A stretch of 64,000 bases of DNA from positions 110,452,383 through 110,516,382 of the forward strand of contig CM063503.1 of NCBI GenBank assembly GCA_032207245.1. Direction: 5' to 3'. Positions 43,183-56,821 of the stretch are shown one piece after another. The stretch's first letter is position 1. Each line of letters starts with the position of its first letter. The translations under genes and the position numbers were made by a program. The DNA is from Pardosa pseudoannulata (lineage: Eukaryota > Arthropoda > Arachnida > Araneae > Lycosidae). The notes below the pieces were generated by a model. It did not search any database. It was not told the origin of the DNA and saw only the letters and a program-made list of their open reading frames with translations.

Positions 43183-43378
43183 TAAATTTTATTTTCCCCT
43201 TGGTAATGAAAACCATTCTGCCAGTTTTTGAGCTCAGAAACCTAATTTTCCCATTAACAAATTCACCTACCTGTAATTTCCTTATTCTTCATATACTTCA
43301 CTTGTGTCTATATTCTTTTGAGAGTAGTTTACGTGTATTTAATAAATCATCATGGTAATGGAGCTTAGTTGTTTTTCG

Positions 43379-43402
43379 TTTTTTTTTTTTTTTTTTTTTT
43401 TT
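43379..43402. repeat. Poly-T run (about 24 bases)
   Basis: Homopolymer; no retroposon was recognised next to it on either strand. Confidence 0.9.
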
Positions 43403-43761
43403 GCTGTTTCAAATTAAATAGAAAAGCTGAGAGAAAACTTTTTTCATGCACATTTTCTCTAGTCGGTCTTGTGTGAGAGATCATTTCGTCACTTGTCTGG
43501 GTGATCACAAACAGAGAGGGCGTAGTTCGTGTTTTGTCCTATTATCAGAAGACTCGATAAATTGGATTTTTTGAAGGGCTTCCTCCTTTGATTGCATCTC
43601 CTTAGACTCTCAACCGGATAGCCTTTAAAATGTGTGGACTCTTACCGTATAAAGCCGAGGTCAATTTATTGTTTTCTTCGAATTCTTGTGAGGTACAATA
43701 TACATGATAATTATGAGTTAAAACTATATAAAAATTTTAGAACTATCCAATATATCAATGT

Positions 43762-44052
<291 letters not shown>

Positions 44053-44108
44053 TAATTTTATTTGTTTGTTTTTTCCATCAAACCTGCATTTCAGGAAATA
44101 AGTCGCTT

Positions 44109-44240
44109 TTAACCCTTTTACTGCTCATCCCGCGATATCCACGGGCAATACAAATGTAGCAAAATTTGCTCATCCCGCGATTTACGCGGACATGTGTTTA
44201 TCTTCCTTTCATAAGAAGCACATTTCGTCTTTTCACATTT
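44109..44240. mobile_element. Single end of a piggyBac-like element
   Basis: TTAA at 44109-44112 followed by CCCTTTTACTGC. Two direct copies of TGCTCATCCCGCGAT (44122-44136 and 44168-44182) follow, each next to a CG-rich palindrome-like stretch (CCCGCGATATCCACGGG). No matching right end (AAAGGG-TTAA) was found within several kb, so the far border is unknown. Confidence 0.4.
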
Positions 44241-44910
44241 TCACTAGTGGAATAAATTATTATAGTATTACACATTAAATTAGGTAATAAATAGAATTAT
44301 ATGACTAGAACTATAGTTATATTAGATAATAGAATTATAGATAGTATGCTTATATATATACTTAAAGTATGCAACAAAAAATACGCAATATTTAAAGAGA
44401 TCTCGGTTTATAAATTGAGCAGACAGAGTGTTAATATATTAATGCTATAGAAGAATTTCTTTACGAAAATCATAAGATTCCTTTCCTGTCTTCAATTTCA
44501 GATCCAATTATCCTTGCAGAATCATATAAAAGTTTATCTGAATACGTTAGATGAATTTGTATCGCAAGCTAAACTAATTGTTTTCCATCAACCGTTTAGA
44601 TGTAGTTTGGGATGTAGAATATATAGCAAAACTTGCAGCTTTAATTTATCTTACCTATTCCACTGTGTGTTTAGTTTTCAGAATTATTTCTTGGAATATG
44701 GACTTAAGTTTTTAGCGTTGGAGTGAAAAATTGCTTTCAAAATTTTCTGTGATTCTAAAAAGAGGTCTGTTTTTCAAATTGTTTTCATGCATGCAATCTG
44801 AGATTTTTGAATTTTCATAGTTTCACAATAAACTTTCCTGTAAAAAGATAGTAGTATTAAAATTATCATCAATTTAATTTACAGGCGATAGATATGAAAT
44901 AACAATTAAG

Positions 44911-44912
<2 letters not shown>

Positions 44913-44988
<76 letters not shown>
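44913..44988. repeat. (TA)n microsatellite
   Basis: Pure TA run. Confidence 0.95.
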
Positions 44989-44989
<1 letters not shown>

Positions 44990-45301
44990 CTTATTTATTG
45001 TTATATATACACTTCGTTGTATTTTATATATAAAAAGATTTTTCTACTAGTAGTTATTACTGTGATTTCTAACTAATTAAAGAAACCATATCAAGTAGTT
45101 TAAAATTTAATCTTCTTTTATAGATGAATTTTTGAAAAGTCATTTAGAATTTCCAGAACTCACTAACGTTTTATGCTCACAATATAAATCCTTTTTAGAG
45201 CCGTTTTTGATATAATAAACATCGATGGTTCACTTATTGCTCGTCTTTTCCTCTCTTTTCCAATCTTTTGCAGATTCTAAACAATTCTAATACATGTTCA
45301 G

Positions 45302-45482
45302 GCCGAACAATGGCCGATTGGTTAGGATGCTGGCCTTCGGTACCGGAGTTCGTGGGTTCAAATTCCACAGTGGCATGGATGTTCGTAGCCGTTCGGAATC
45401 GGCTTTAAGCTGTAGGTCCCGGTCTCATTAGCCCTCGTGTTGCAAAAAGTAGACCGTAGCACTCAAAACCAAACAAAAAAAC
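45302..45482 (+). mobile_element. tRNA-derived SINE, copy 5 (full length, in intron 1)
   Basis: Near-complete copy with GGCCGATTGGTTAGGATGC, GTGGGTTCAAATTCCAC, the conserved body and a CCAAACAAAAAAAC tail. Flanked by perfect 12-bp duplications ATACATGTTCAG at 45290-45301 and 45483-45494. It lies in sense orientation relative to the receptor gene. Confidence 0.92.
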
Positions 45483-46910
45483 ATACATGTTCAGAAATAG
45501 TAGGTTATGAAACTGTTGCGTTTTTTTAAATATTAGAAAAATATGTTTAAACATTAAAGAATTCTATACTTAAAAAATAGGTGCATAATGTCAGCGTGTA
45601 TGATTTAAAGTTATTATAAGTTTGTAAATACTTAAAGATTTGTGAATGTGAAATATATGTATCGCTACTCATAAAATTATAAAATTTTCCCTTTTAATTG
45701 ATTGAAATAAAAATTACAGAGATTAATATAGAAAAATTGAAAACTGTGTTTTGTCACACCACCATCCGTAAGATTTAAATAAATGAACTTGTAAACCTAT
45801 TTTATTCTGTATATGTATATGTATTATATTTAGAATGAAATAATATCATTTGGATTAAAATGTCATAATCATTTTGTCCCTAAGGGCACATTTTAGAATA
45901 TCTATTGAGTGGCGGGTATAATTTGTTTTTTTAAAATGTCTTCATATTTGAATAGTTTTAATATCACATAAACATAAAGTACAAAAAGTAATTCGAAAAT
46001 TTAAACATGACATAAAAAATTATTTATCGTATTTAATCTTATGTAAAATAATCTTTAATGTATACAAAATCTACCATGTATAAAAATTTTTTAAATAATT
46101 TATGAATCTCAAAGTCAAAACAATTTTTCGCACTTATTCATCAGATGTTGCTTCGTTGTTAAGTATATATATCAACATTCTTGTTCGTGTTCAAGTTGTT
46201 GATTATTAAATAGTGATATGTAGTTTGATTTTCTATATTTGTTATCGGAAACAATCAATCTCACAAATATGTGGAACCAAAAAAGTATTTTCATTTATAT
46301 GCTGGTTTTTTCAAGAATGGAAATTTGTTTATGTCAACTATATTTCAGGATTTTTCTTATGATCTGTATTTTAGATATAGGCGATTAAGATTGAGATTTC
46401 GCGAGGAATAAAAAGAAATCGATCAGATTTGATTGTATTATGTTATTTGTGTTGGACCTAAGTTCTATTTCATTACAAAATGAGATAATTTTCACATAGA
46501 ATTTTTTTATAAAGTAAAACATTTCTATTGAAATCGCAAACGACGGACACACATTAAAGGATATGCATTCGTCATCTGACCGAAGAACACTTGGGAACCC
46601 CAAATATAGGTACAAAAACATTAATTAATTAATATCATCTCATTTAACATTTACTCCTTTCTCAAATTTGCATGAAATGTTGACCAAAAACTTTTATGTA
46701 TCATTATATTATGCCTATAGCATATAGATTTAATTTGACTTGTAGAGCAATCTTAATGAATCATGTAATTGATATTGTTTTGGTGCCTACGAAAATTATG
46801 CAAAAAAGAACGTGAATTGGGAGAATTTTGAAGAACATTTGGGACGACACATTTTGATATATTACGCACACAAATAAGTATATAAAATTTTCTTGTTTTC
46901 TTAATGTCTT

Positions 46911-47256
<346 letters not shown>

Positions 47257-48614
47257 TTAATGATAGGTCACATTAAAGTAAAATTTTTGAAATAATATTT
47301 AAACACTAAATCTTTTTTTCAATACTTAAATATTTTTGTTCATAATGTATTTTTCATACTTGTTTAAATTTTCTAACAAGTATATTCCCAATATTGTTTG
47401 ATGAATAATTTTGCAATACGCAATTCATAGACTTATTCATTTTTAGAATATTTTAAACTATATCACAATTAGAGTTTTCTATTTAATTATTTTAAACTGT
47501 TTCTAATATAATAGTGTCAAAATATTATTTACCTTTTATTCAATTTTATGTCATTTTCTAATAAACTATTTTAAATTCGCACTGCTTTGCATGATTTTAT
47601 ACTGAAAGGAATAATTGAATAAAGCAGCGGAGCGTTTAATTTCCATTAGTATGCGTAATTGTATTTACGCTTAATTTAACTCAATCACATGACTTATGCA
47701 ACATTTTCTTTTAACTTCTTTTTTTTATTTAGTAAAAGCTTTCATCTGGACTACTTTCAGCATTCTTTATATTTCACAGTAGCATAAAGGGATCACACTT
47801 TTTATATGTAGAAATAGAAGTTTCATAAAATGATTTTTCTTTAAAAGTTTCTATTTCACGTTTTACAAGAAGAGTAATAATCATTTTTTTACTATTTTCT
47901 AAAATCAAAGCATAATAATTCTTAAATGATTGGAAACTCACAAGAAATATATTAATTTAAAAAATCATATTTAATTTTATTTTTATTTTTATTATATTAT
48001 ATACATTAACAGACTGATATATAAACTGAGAACATGTAAATTCGTATAAAATGAAAACCAAATAAATTATTAGTTTTTGCTTACATTTTGCACGTAACTC
48101 AAGACGTATTACCTAAATATTTCAACATTAACTCCAAGTTGGAAGTGGAGACATTATAAAAAACTTCTAGGCTAGGCCTGGAAGTTCCAAAAGTATATTC
48201 TAATTTTAAAAGTATTTTGTAATTGCAGTACATTGTAATTTCGAACTTTTATTACATGTTCTATGTACCATTAACAATTATAAATGTTTTCGGCTTCACT
48301 ATATTTCGCTCTTCGACAAACCTATGGCTTTCATCTTGAATTCTTCAGGGCTTAAATGTTTAAATTCCCTTATTACAATACAAGTTTATATAACACAGGG
48401 AAGCGAAACAATATCACTGTTCTTTGTTTACTAAAATAAACAAAGTTAAAGTAAGGTCTAGTTTTAGTGGGAGTGTAGTAGTTTAAAATGTATGTGAGGT
48501 TATTTAGAAACCATACCTGGAATGAATATTTGCAGCCCATATTTACTTGAAGCAAGCTGTTTCAGTTTAATTAGCCATCGAGAAAATAAAAGATGGACAG
48601 GATTCTTTGAATCA

Positions 48615-48616
<2 letters not shown>

Positions 48617-48684
<68 letters not shown>
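48617..48684. repeat. (TA)n microsatellite
   Basis: TA run with one AAATA slip near 48627. Confidence 0.95.
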
Positions 48685-48689
<5 letters not shown>

Positions 48690-49922
48690 ACATATATTGC
48701 ATTTAACTAAACATATAATAATATCTTGTGTTTTTTATAATTTTATAAAAATCTTCCCCCCCCCCAAAAAAAAATGCATTAGAAACACTTCATGGTAATT
48801 AATTTTCAGGAGAGAATAAAGCTGAAAATTCCAAGTATTTAGACGTCTGTTGATTTTAATGTATCTTACTTTAACTAATATCCCTTATATGAATTTTCAA
48901 GTATATGTGCATGTTCTAGTCTAGAAATTTTAAACATTAAAATCACTTTCATTAATGTAATTAAGTTATTTTAGTTACAAATAATTTAATAACATTTAAA
49001 TTAGGTTTAAACGTTTAAAAACATAACACCTAAGTTCTTCATTTTATTAAATTTTGTATCTTCGAGATAAACAAAATTTATTTCTAAATTGGTCTAAAAA
49101 CTATAACTGCTTTTATATTTATCTAATGCTTTCCGTAATTTAATCCTCTTATGTTCTTAAGTATTACGTAAGAGAAGAACATTAATTTCATCCCAGCAGA
49201 ACATTTAAGATAAACTTTTCCGGTAGTAAATCTAAAGTATTATTTTCTAGTGTATTGGATATAACTACTATTTATGAAATTTGGATAATCTAAAAGCATA
49301 TTTTGTATAATTTATTGTTCTGATTCATTAAATATTTAAGGAATTCTGTACCTAATATTGACTCTAACATTATTTTCAAATAACACCAATGCCTCTCAGC
49401 AGCTATCAATCATATTTTATTCTGTAAAAATCAATAAAACCTAAGGCAAATAAGGTTTCGTAAAAATTATATTGACAGATATAGAATATAAATCTGGAAC
49501 GTAAAAGCTTCGTCACATTGAAAATGAATTATTTAAATTTCTTATTTAAGATAAGGATTGCTGATTTTTATTAGTTAAAATTTGCAAATAATACTTCAAA
49601 TGAACATTTTCTCAATGATTATTAAAAATCTATGAAAGCGTTACTAAATTATTCTTTTATTATTTACATTATTGAGTTATAAATATAACTCATAATTTTA
49701 ATTTTGTTATTTTTTTAGTCCTAAAAGTGTCTTGACTTTTGTTATTTTATAATTTGTGGCAAATTTTGTCAGAATTATGTAAATATTACTTTAAATATTT
49801 TTGAATATTTGTCATTTATGTGTCCTATGAAGTTAAAGGGTATTATTAAAACTAATATTAATATACCTATATAACTATAAGTATTAAGAAGTGTCCATTT
49901 TAGTTGAGTAAAATAAAATTAA

Positions 49923-50175
49923 CCCTTTAAAAAACGGGCGGTTGATATTTCAACCAGAACGTGGAATCTTGAAAAAGATGACGATGGTTGGAATATCAAC
50001 CAGGCACTTTCTGCCCTTTATTCGGCTGTCATCAGAAACATCGTTATCAATTACAGTTTTTATGTTCTTAGTTCCGAAGGGCTACATTTCTTTCGCTCAA
50101 AAGAGGAAAAGAACTAAATCTAACTCTCCCGTCGTTATCTACATGAATGGCAACAAAACCTCTGCCTCGAAAAGG
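49923..50175. mobile_element. piggyBac-like MITE C (253 bp)
   Basis: Left TTAA (49919-49922) then CCCTTTAAAAAACGGGCGG; right end CCTCGAAAAGG then TTAA (50176-50179). Inside are short palindromes (GGTTGATATTTCAACC, GGTTGGAATATCAACC). An open frame of 81 codons overlaps it but resembles no known protein. Confidence 0.6.
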
Positions 50176-50192
50176 TTAATATTTTAAAGTGA

Positions 50193-50330
50193 AATTAACG
50201 GGTATAGCTTGAATTCGCTATAAATACTATGATTTGAAAAATGCAAGATGTTGGAAATATCAACAGGATATTTTGCTTTTATTAGGCTGTCATCAGAATA
50301 AGAATTCATTTATTTGTGCTTTTATTCGAG
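50193..50330. repeat. Diverged second copy of the MITE C interior
   Basis: GATGTTGGAAATATCAACAG and TTAGGCTGTCATCAGAA follow the same order as GATGGTTGGAATATCAACC and TCGGCTGTCATCAGAA in MITE C, about 260-280 bp away. No TTAA ends were identified for this copy. Confidence 0.5.
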
Positions 50331-50638
50331 AGGAATGTTGGTTGTCTATCGTAAACACACACACACACACTAACAAATTGCATGTTGACAAGTTGCTAAC
50401 AAAATTGTTAACATAATTGTTAACAAAATATGAGGCTTAGTAAGTACTGGCCACTGCTAATAAATTAAAGTTCCTCCACATTGGAAGTAAATCTTTGATA
50501 GAGGAGAATTAAATAAACTATAAGGACAAAATCATGAACTTAAATTTGTATTAACAGTTATAACCATAATGAGTGAACGCAGTTGCTAATATAGCATAAA
50601 GTCCAATGCCATCAAGAATTGTAAATGTAAAAGAAATT

Positions 50639-50729
50639 ATCTCCATTTAGTATCGGGAAAACGACAAATCTCTTATCTTCCTAAAATGGATCCATCTCTT
50701 TATTATATTTCTGCCGTTTCCACAGCCAT
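50639..50729 (+). repeat. 91-bp direct repeat, copy 1
   Basis: Identical over 91 bp to 50986-51076 (offset 347). Begins ATCTCCATTTAGTATCGGG and ends CCGTTTCCACAGCCAT. The flanks on both sides differ. Confidence 0.95.
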
Positions 50730-50985
50730 CCATCAACACGAAAAGTTATTAATCGACAACTAAAACTTTTCTTCACTAATCAAGTCATATCAATGATGAC
50801 TTTCAGTGCACAAAAATTTTCTATTCCACATTGGAAGTAAATCCACATAATGATGAATAAATATACAAAAAAATGATATTTAAAATAAGGAGAATTTATA
50901 ACCAAATTGATAAGATGTTTAATATTTTTTAAGTTACTAATGTCTGTATAGACATAGGATTGTAAAATAAACAAAAAAAAATATA

Positions 50986-51076
50986 ATCTCCATTTAGTAT
51001 CGGGAAAACGACAAATCTCTTATCTTCCTAAAATGGATCCATCTCTTTATTATATTTCTGCCGTTTCCACAGCCAT
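50986..51076 (+). repeat. 91-bp direct repeat, copy 2
   Basis: Second copy, ending 228 bp before receptor exon 2. A shorter match further upstream (TCCACATTGGAAGTAAATC at 50475 and 50825, offset 350) suggests that both belong to an older tandem duplication of about 350 bp whose remaining sequence has diverged. Confidence 0.95.
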
Positions 51077-51084
51077 TCCAATAA

Positions 51085-51180
51085 TTACATATGCATATAT
51101 ACCAATATACGAATACTTACATATGCATATATACCAATAATATACCAATAATTACATATGCATATATACCAATAATATGC
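51085..51180 (+). repeat. Minisatellite before exon 2
   Basis: Three imperfect units containing TTACATATGCATATATACCAA, with partial units TATACCAATAAT between them, immediately after the second 91-bp repeat. Confidence 0.85.
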
Positions 51181-51304
51181 ACATTGAAACTGTGTATGTG
51201 TATTCTTATATTTCTATATTCTGTAAATTTTTCAAAAGTAACTATATAATTTGATATATATTATTCAAATAATATTATAATTTTAAATAATGTATTTTTT
51301 GCAG

Positions 51305-51457
51305 GTGCTATTTTTACTCCAGGTACAGAAGAACAACAAACAGCTTTTAGATACGCAATTCATCTTCATAATACAAATGACTCTCAAGCTCGTTTTAAAG
51401 TAGAACCAGTTATAGAAATGCTTGATAGCAACGATGCTTTTAAAGTAGCAAGAGCTC
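51305..51457 (+). CDS. Ionotropic glutamate receptor, exon 2 (start of amino-terminal domain)
   Basis: The 153-bp exon supplies two bases of a Gly codon, 50 full codons and one base of the next (phase 1 at both ends). It contains GAIFTPGTEEQQTAFRYAIH near its start and VIEMLDSNDAFKVARA at its end. These match the family pattern of the amino-terminal (LIVBP-like) domain: hydrophobic strand with G-x-IF, an acidic/Gln stretch, AF-[RK]-[YF]-A, then D-[AS]-F-K-x-x-R before a conserved Cys expected in exon 3. The acceptor is TTTTTTGCAG and the donor is GTAAGT at 51458, both good consensus. This domain drives subunit assembly; ligand-binding and pore domains must lie beyond the window. The closest class looks like AMPA/kainate (the clade of Drosophila GluRIA/KaiR), but I cannot place it more exactly. 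Confidence 0.88.
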
Positions 51458-53295
51458 GTAAGTAAAAACATTTCCATTCCAGTAAAAAATTGCATGAAAT
51501 AGAAAGCTGCAGAATTATTTACTTTTAGAAGAGAGGACTTAAGCAAAATTAATCGTACTTTGTACCAAGTAGATAAAAAAATACTTTTTGAAGCAATTAA
51601 TAAAAAATAAATTAAACTGCTATCCCTACATTCTCCCCATTTTTGTCTAGAAAACATAATTAAAATGTAATTATCCAATTAGAACATAATTTACTCATTT
51701 TGTTTTTCGCCGAAAAGAGTAAATCTCTTGTATATTTGAATTTCAATTAACTGAAATAATTGAAAGCTTCTTTGAATACGTTATTCAGAATAGTCCATCT
51801 CTACCAAGGTGGTTGGGAAGTGATGAAAATCGTGTATATGTTTTGTTAGATATAAATGAGTTATTAATGTATTTCATGTTAAAATTGATAGATATTGTTT
51901 GTCTATGGCTTAAGAATATCATGATACAATTTTTCATTAGTATTGCCATACATTAAATATACCAATATTTAAGAAGGTGATTGACCTTTCCTGGACATTC
52001 ACTATATATTTGATTAGGTATATACTAGGTATAACAAAACCCTTGTCACAACTCTAAGGGAGGATACAATTTACCAAAATAAACAAATTTCTCAAATGAA
52101 TCTGGGGTCGAATGTCAAATAGCCAGTCACGCTATCTGGACTTATGTGCAAACTTCCCACCCTGGATAAAACTGTCCATTGAGTCCCCCGTGGGCATAGC
52201 CGAAGTCAATGTAATGCACACCATTATTAAAGAAATTACAAAAATGAAATAAAAAAGAATTTATACATCGACTAAACTTGATGCATCCATAATTTTTTTT
52301 TCTCTGTAACGCTTGAAGATGTAAACTTTATGTAGTTATTAAGTAATCAGACACGTTAAAAATAATTTTACATTTTGTTAAGCGACTTCAAACATTCATA
52401 TAAAATAATTTTTTGAATTCCAGATATTATAAAAAGTTGTATTATGCAATTTAAACGAATAACTTAAATAAAACTGCATTAAATTGTTATTAAATTTTGT
52501 TTACTTTGTGTTCAAAACAACTATATGTACTTATTTCTTTCAATAAAATGTATCTTTTAAAAAATCCAGGGTTTTAATAAGTGTGTATGCTATTATCTAT
52601 ACATGAAATAATATGTATTTATACACATATTTATTATAAAATATTTTTAGTTATCATCTTGTATACAATGGAATTTTAAGGCAATGGCATTTTAAGTAGT
52701 ATAATATTTATATCATAAAAATATATACACCGAATTTATCCACATTATAATCTTTAAAAGTATGCATTTGAAATTAAATTTTGATATGTATTTGAAATAA
52801 AACATCAGTTATATTCTGTAATTTATTACTTGAAAGGTATATGACATTTCAAAATGAAAAAGTATATTAACAACAGATGAAATATTTAAAACAAAATAGA
52901 GACATTAGAAAATTATTACTTTTTGTAGTCATATTTTGTTCATGTTTTATATTTTTTAATGACTTAAATAAAATATTTACTGCAAGATAACTTATGAAAT
53001 ATATGTATTAGAAAATGAATTTTCATATCAAATTGAATTTAAAATTATTTAGCATTCTTTCAACTAAAACATAAAATTTAAATCATATTTAATTTAAGAA
53101 AATATAAAAACTGGTATAATATTCAAACAGAAAAAATAGCTTATATTATTTTATAAAATAATAATATATTGCTAGTATTAAAGTAATATTCGCTTCTATA
53201 AATATAATTAATATTTAAATAATAAAAATGTTAAATAGTTTATATTGGATATATGTTTCAGATTTGCGAATTTTAGGTTTTACTCTTTTGTTTAC

Positions 53296-53433
<138 letters not shown>

Positions 53434-54426
53434 TCGTTGCATATATTTTATTTTTAATATTATCTCTTCATATTACAAAGCAAAATAAAGTTTATAAAGT
53501 TAGACTTATATTAATGATTCAAGAAAATGTTATACTAAACAGATCAGAATGTTTTATTATAAACATTATGGAATCAAGCATAAAATTTAGTACCATGATT
53601 TGAGGCATTTTTTTGTATGTTCTTCGAAATTATCCTTCAATTTACGTATTTGACAAAATGGATGTAAATAATTACGTTTAAATGCCTTTTAGATAAAATA
53701 AGATTTCCTTAATAGTACTTCAGATAATATGCATTATTAAAATAAAATTTTACTCTATGAAGTACAAATTTTAATAATTAAGTGTTTTCATAGCGTAGAA
53801 TATATTTCATTTTATATTTTTAGCATTCTTACAAAGAAAAATTGTAATTAAAGTTAAATAGGCATACTGAATAATTATCAATAATGCTTTATAAAATAAT
53901 AATATAATCATTGATAGTTTTAAATACAAGTTATCTAAGATTAATAATGTAAGTTTAAAAAAATTGACAGTATTATGTTTTATAATTTTACTTCAATCAA
54001 TAATTATATTAGACTTCTACTTTAAACCCCTAAATATCCATAGTTAATTTATTTTCCCTGTAGACATCGTTATAAAGTTTAAAAGAAGTAAAAAACAGTT
54101 ATTGCACATTACAAAAATTACCAAGGAAGAAACTCACTTTTTCGTGTCCGAATAAGACAAGGGGATTTCCATATGCCAAGTAGTAATACCTACTAATTCT
54201 TGTAATCCCATATCCACTACAAAGAAGAAATTATAAATTTTAAAATTAGCATTTTCGTGCATGTTTACAGGTCTATCTGCATTGTTCAACTTAATTATCA
54301 AAAATATAACTAATTAAAATATATTGTACTGAGATGTTTTATAAGGTTGTAAACTAAATGTCCATTCACTGTAAATGTGAGACATAGATTTTCATGGCTT
54401 ATATTGAATTAGTTATTTGATGATTT

Positions 54427-54500
54427 AACCCTTTAAAATATAATCTTGTAAATATTCAAATTTGACCACGTATGTCTGACAGTCCACGTGTGTTACCAAA
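54427..54500. mobile_element. Possible single piggyBac-like end
   Basis: TTAACCCTTTAAAATATAA matches the left ends of the MITEs at 27853 and 49923 over the first 12-14 bases. No partner end was seen, so extent and identity are uncertain. Confidence 0.3.
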
Positions 54501-56580
54501 TGATCAAAAAAAGTTGAGAGTTAGTAATCGAGAGAGATATTCATGGATTCAAAAAAATTCTGAGGAACTCATTTCGGCAAGTTGCATACAGTTAAGAAGA
54601 AAACATACTTCATCTACGACAAACAAGAGAAATTAACTTGAAATGATATGCTTTCTAAACAAAACATTTATTAGTACCTTCTGTGGATAATAGAGGATAA
54701 ATAGATGGGTATTTTAATGAAATATTAGTGTTAAAGTAATAGTTTAAAAAATGTGTTCTATTTAGCGATCCCAACATAACAAGGATCGGTTGCAGACGCG
54801 AATATCTGAAAATAAAAAAAAAATATGTCAAACCTATCTTATAAAAGAGGAACGGTGACAAAATGATATTGAACTGTTTACTGTATTGTATGAATGCTCA
54901 TATGGTATATATGGCATATGCCGTGATTATAGTATGTTTTTCCATTGATCTTTCATAAGACTTCGTGCTGCAAAACAGTAGAATATATCGTTTCTTATCG
55001 AGATTCTTTCAGACATAAAAGTTGAGAATACGTCAAGAAGGTAAAAAAATTCAGATAGATTTTCTATTAAAGATAGAGAGATCATTTTTATAGCTTTGTG
55101 CAACACATGCAACACATCGCGAAATCCTAGTGAGCTAATCATGTATAATTATTACTTCATTCTTATTGAAGGAAAATTGATGGAATATTTTAATAAACAG
55201 TATAAAAATATTAAACTAATTTGTCCTATTTTACTTACCATACACACAGATGAATCGTTTTTTTTAAATATTAATCACTGAAATGGTACCCAAATCTTGA
55301 TATGTAGGAACTGAGACATCAAAAGTAAATAAAGAGCACAATAATGGAAATATTATTGGAAAATCTACCAAACAGCATCTCTTATTTAGTATATAATAAG
55401 GTAGAATAAATTCGCAGGAAAAATGCTACATTACGTTAAACCAAATTGGTATTCTTATTTACATGACCCATTGGTGCATACATGTAAGTGAATGCCCTAT
55501 TAGATCGTTAAGTATATATACAAATATAAAAAATCTTCCTAAGCTAGAGACAATGCACGTTAATAACTTATGAAATATGTGCATCTCGAAGAGAAATCCA
55601 GTGCATTGAAATAATTAAGGATAGTCCCAACGTCTGTTGAAGAACCCTCGGAGTTCATTTTACGTACAATATCTTTAAAATAAACAGGTTCAAGTGAACT
55701 TTCTTTTGCGATAAAAATAGAAGATTTAATGGCTGAAAAAGCGCATAAAAATTGCTACTCCCTCGGAGAAGAATATCATAACAGCCAACTTTTTTTGTGG
55801 CTTTTTGATCGATGACTGCATTTATGAAGATTCTTAGAGCTGAATCCAGGGCTGCGGGATGGAGTTTTACGAGACTGAATAAGTCGATTATTGGCACTCA
55901 GGAGCCAAGAAACTTTAATGATCATCAACAAAGATGATGCAGATCCATATTTTTTGTGGGCAATTTTATTTATTCCTCCAAGAGACTTCGTTTCGTTTGC
56001 AGATGAAAGAATTTATAGGATATTTATCTACCCTCCCATATAGTATGCATGTTTTAAATCTTCATGAAAACGATATTGTAGCTTAATGGTCAGAGTAGCC
56101 AGAAATTGATGGAAAGCTTTGCAATTATAATGAAGGAAAACACAGATTTGCTTTTACAAGCTTATGTATTATAAATCTTAGAATTTATGAGATTCAACAG
56201 AGAACAAATATCAAAGTTTAGAATATAGTAGTAAATTATAACTGATAATCTTAAATGCTAAAACTGATTTCAAAATTTGGAAACTATATTTCAAGAAATT
56301 AGAATTTTTTTCAATGCATTTTTTTCTAATAAATAATTTTAATATTGTGAGATTCATATATTAAAACCATGCTTATAGTATTGGAAGAATTAGAAAATTA
56401 TATCATATTTCTACTTTAGGAACACATAATTACGATACCTAGTATGTAGAATAAATAACAGTTGTAATTACATTTAATATAACATCCTCATTTACTTCAG
56501 TAATTAAATTTTGTACATTTCGGATATATCTTTATCTATATTTCTCTCGTAACGAACTTCTTAACATTCAGACAGATAAA

Positions 56581-56821
56581 TTACCCTAAACAATAAATAA
56601 TTCTTTTTAAGTCTGCAAAATTGCATTCTGGTTGGCATTTCACAACTATCGCATGCTTAAAGTTATTAATACCAAAATTGGGTACTTTTAAATGAGTGCA
56701 TTTGCAAAATGAATTACAATTAATCTTACGGGCAAACATATTTGAACAAAAATCCTTAACGACGCATTGTTCGTGTTTAGATGCAGATATATTCAATTTA
56801 TGAATACACATTTCTTAAAAA
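56581..56821 (-). other. Cysteine-rich open frame, possible exon of an unknown - strand gene
   Basis: A 76-codon frame on the - strand with nine cysteines (residues 2, 16, 22, 32, 36, 38, 59, 63, 74), a density far above other open frames here. Directly upstream is TTCCTGTTTTTAAG, a good acceptor-like sequence ending at about 56822. Near its end TTTAGG is followed by GTAATT, a possible donor. I do not recognise the domain. The spacing (C-x3-C-x-C, later C-x3-C) is compatible with a disulphide-rich secreted module or a metal-binding module. No neighbouring exons were found, and chance remains a real possibility. Confidence 0.25.

Noticed and set aside
54655..55897. Three - strand frames (54861-54655, 55142-54927, 55897-55655) as pieces of a transposase downstream of the TTAA-CCCTTT end
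   Set aside because: I compared them with what I know of piggyBac and Tc1/mariner transposases and found no characteristic motif.
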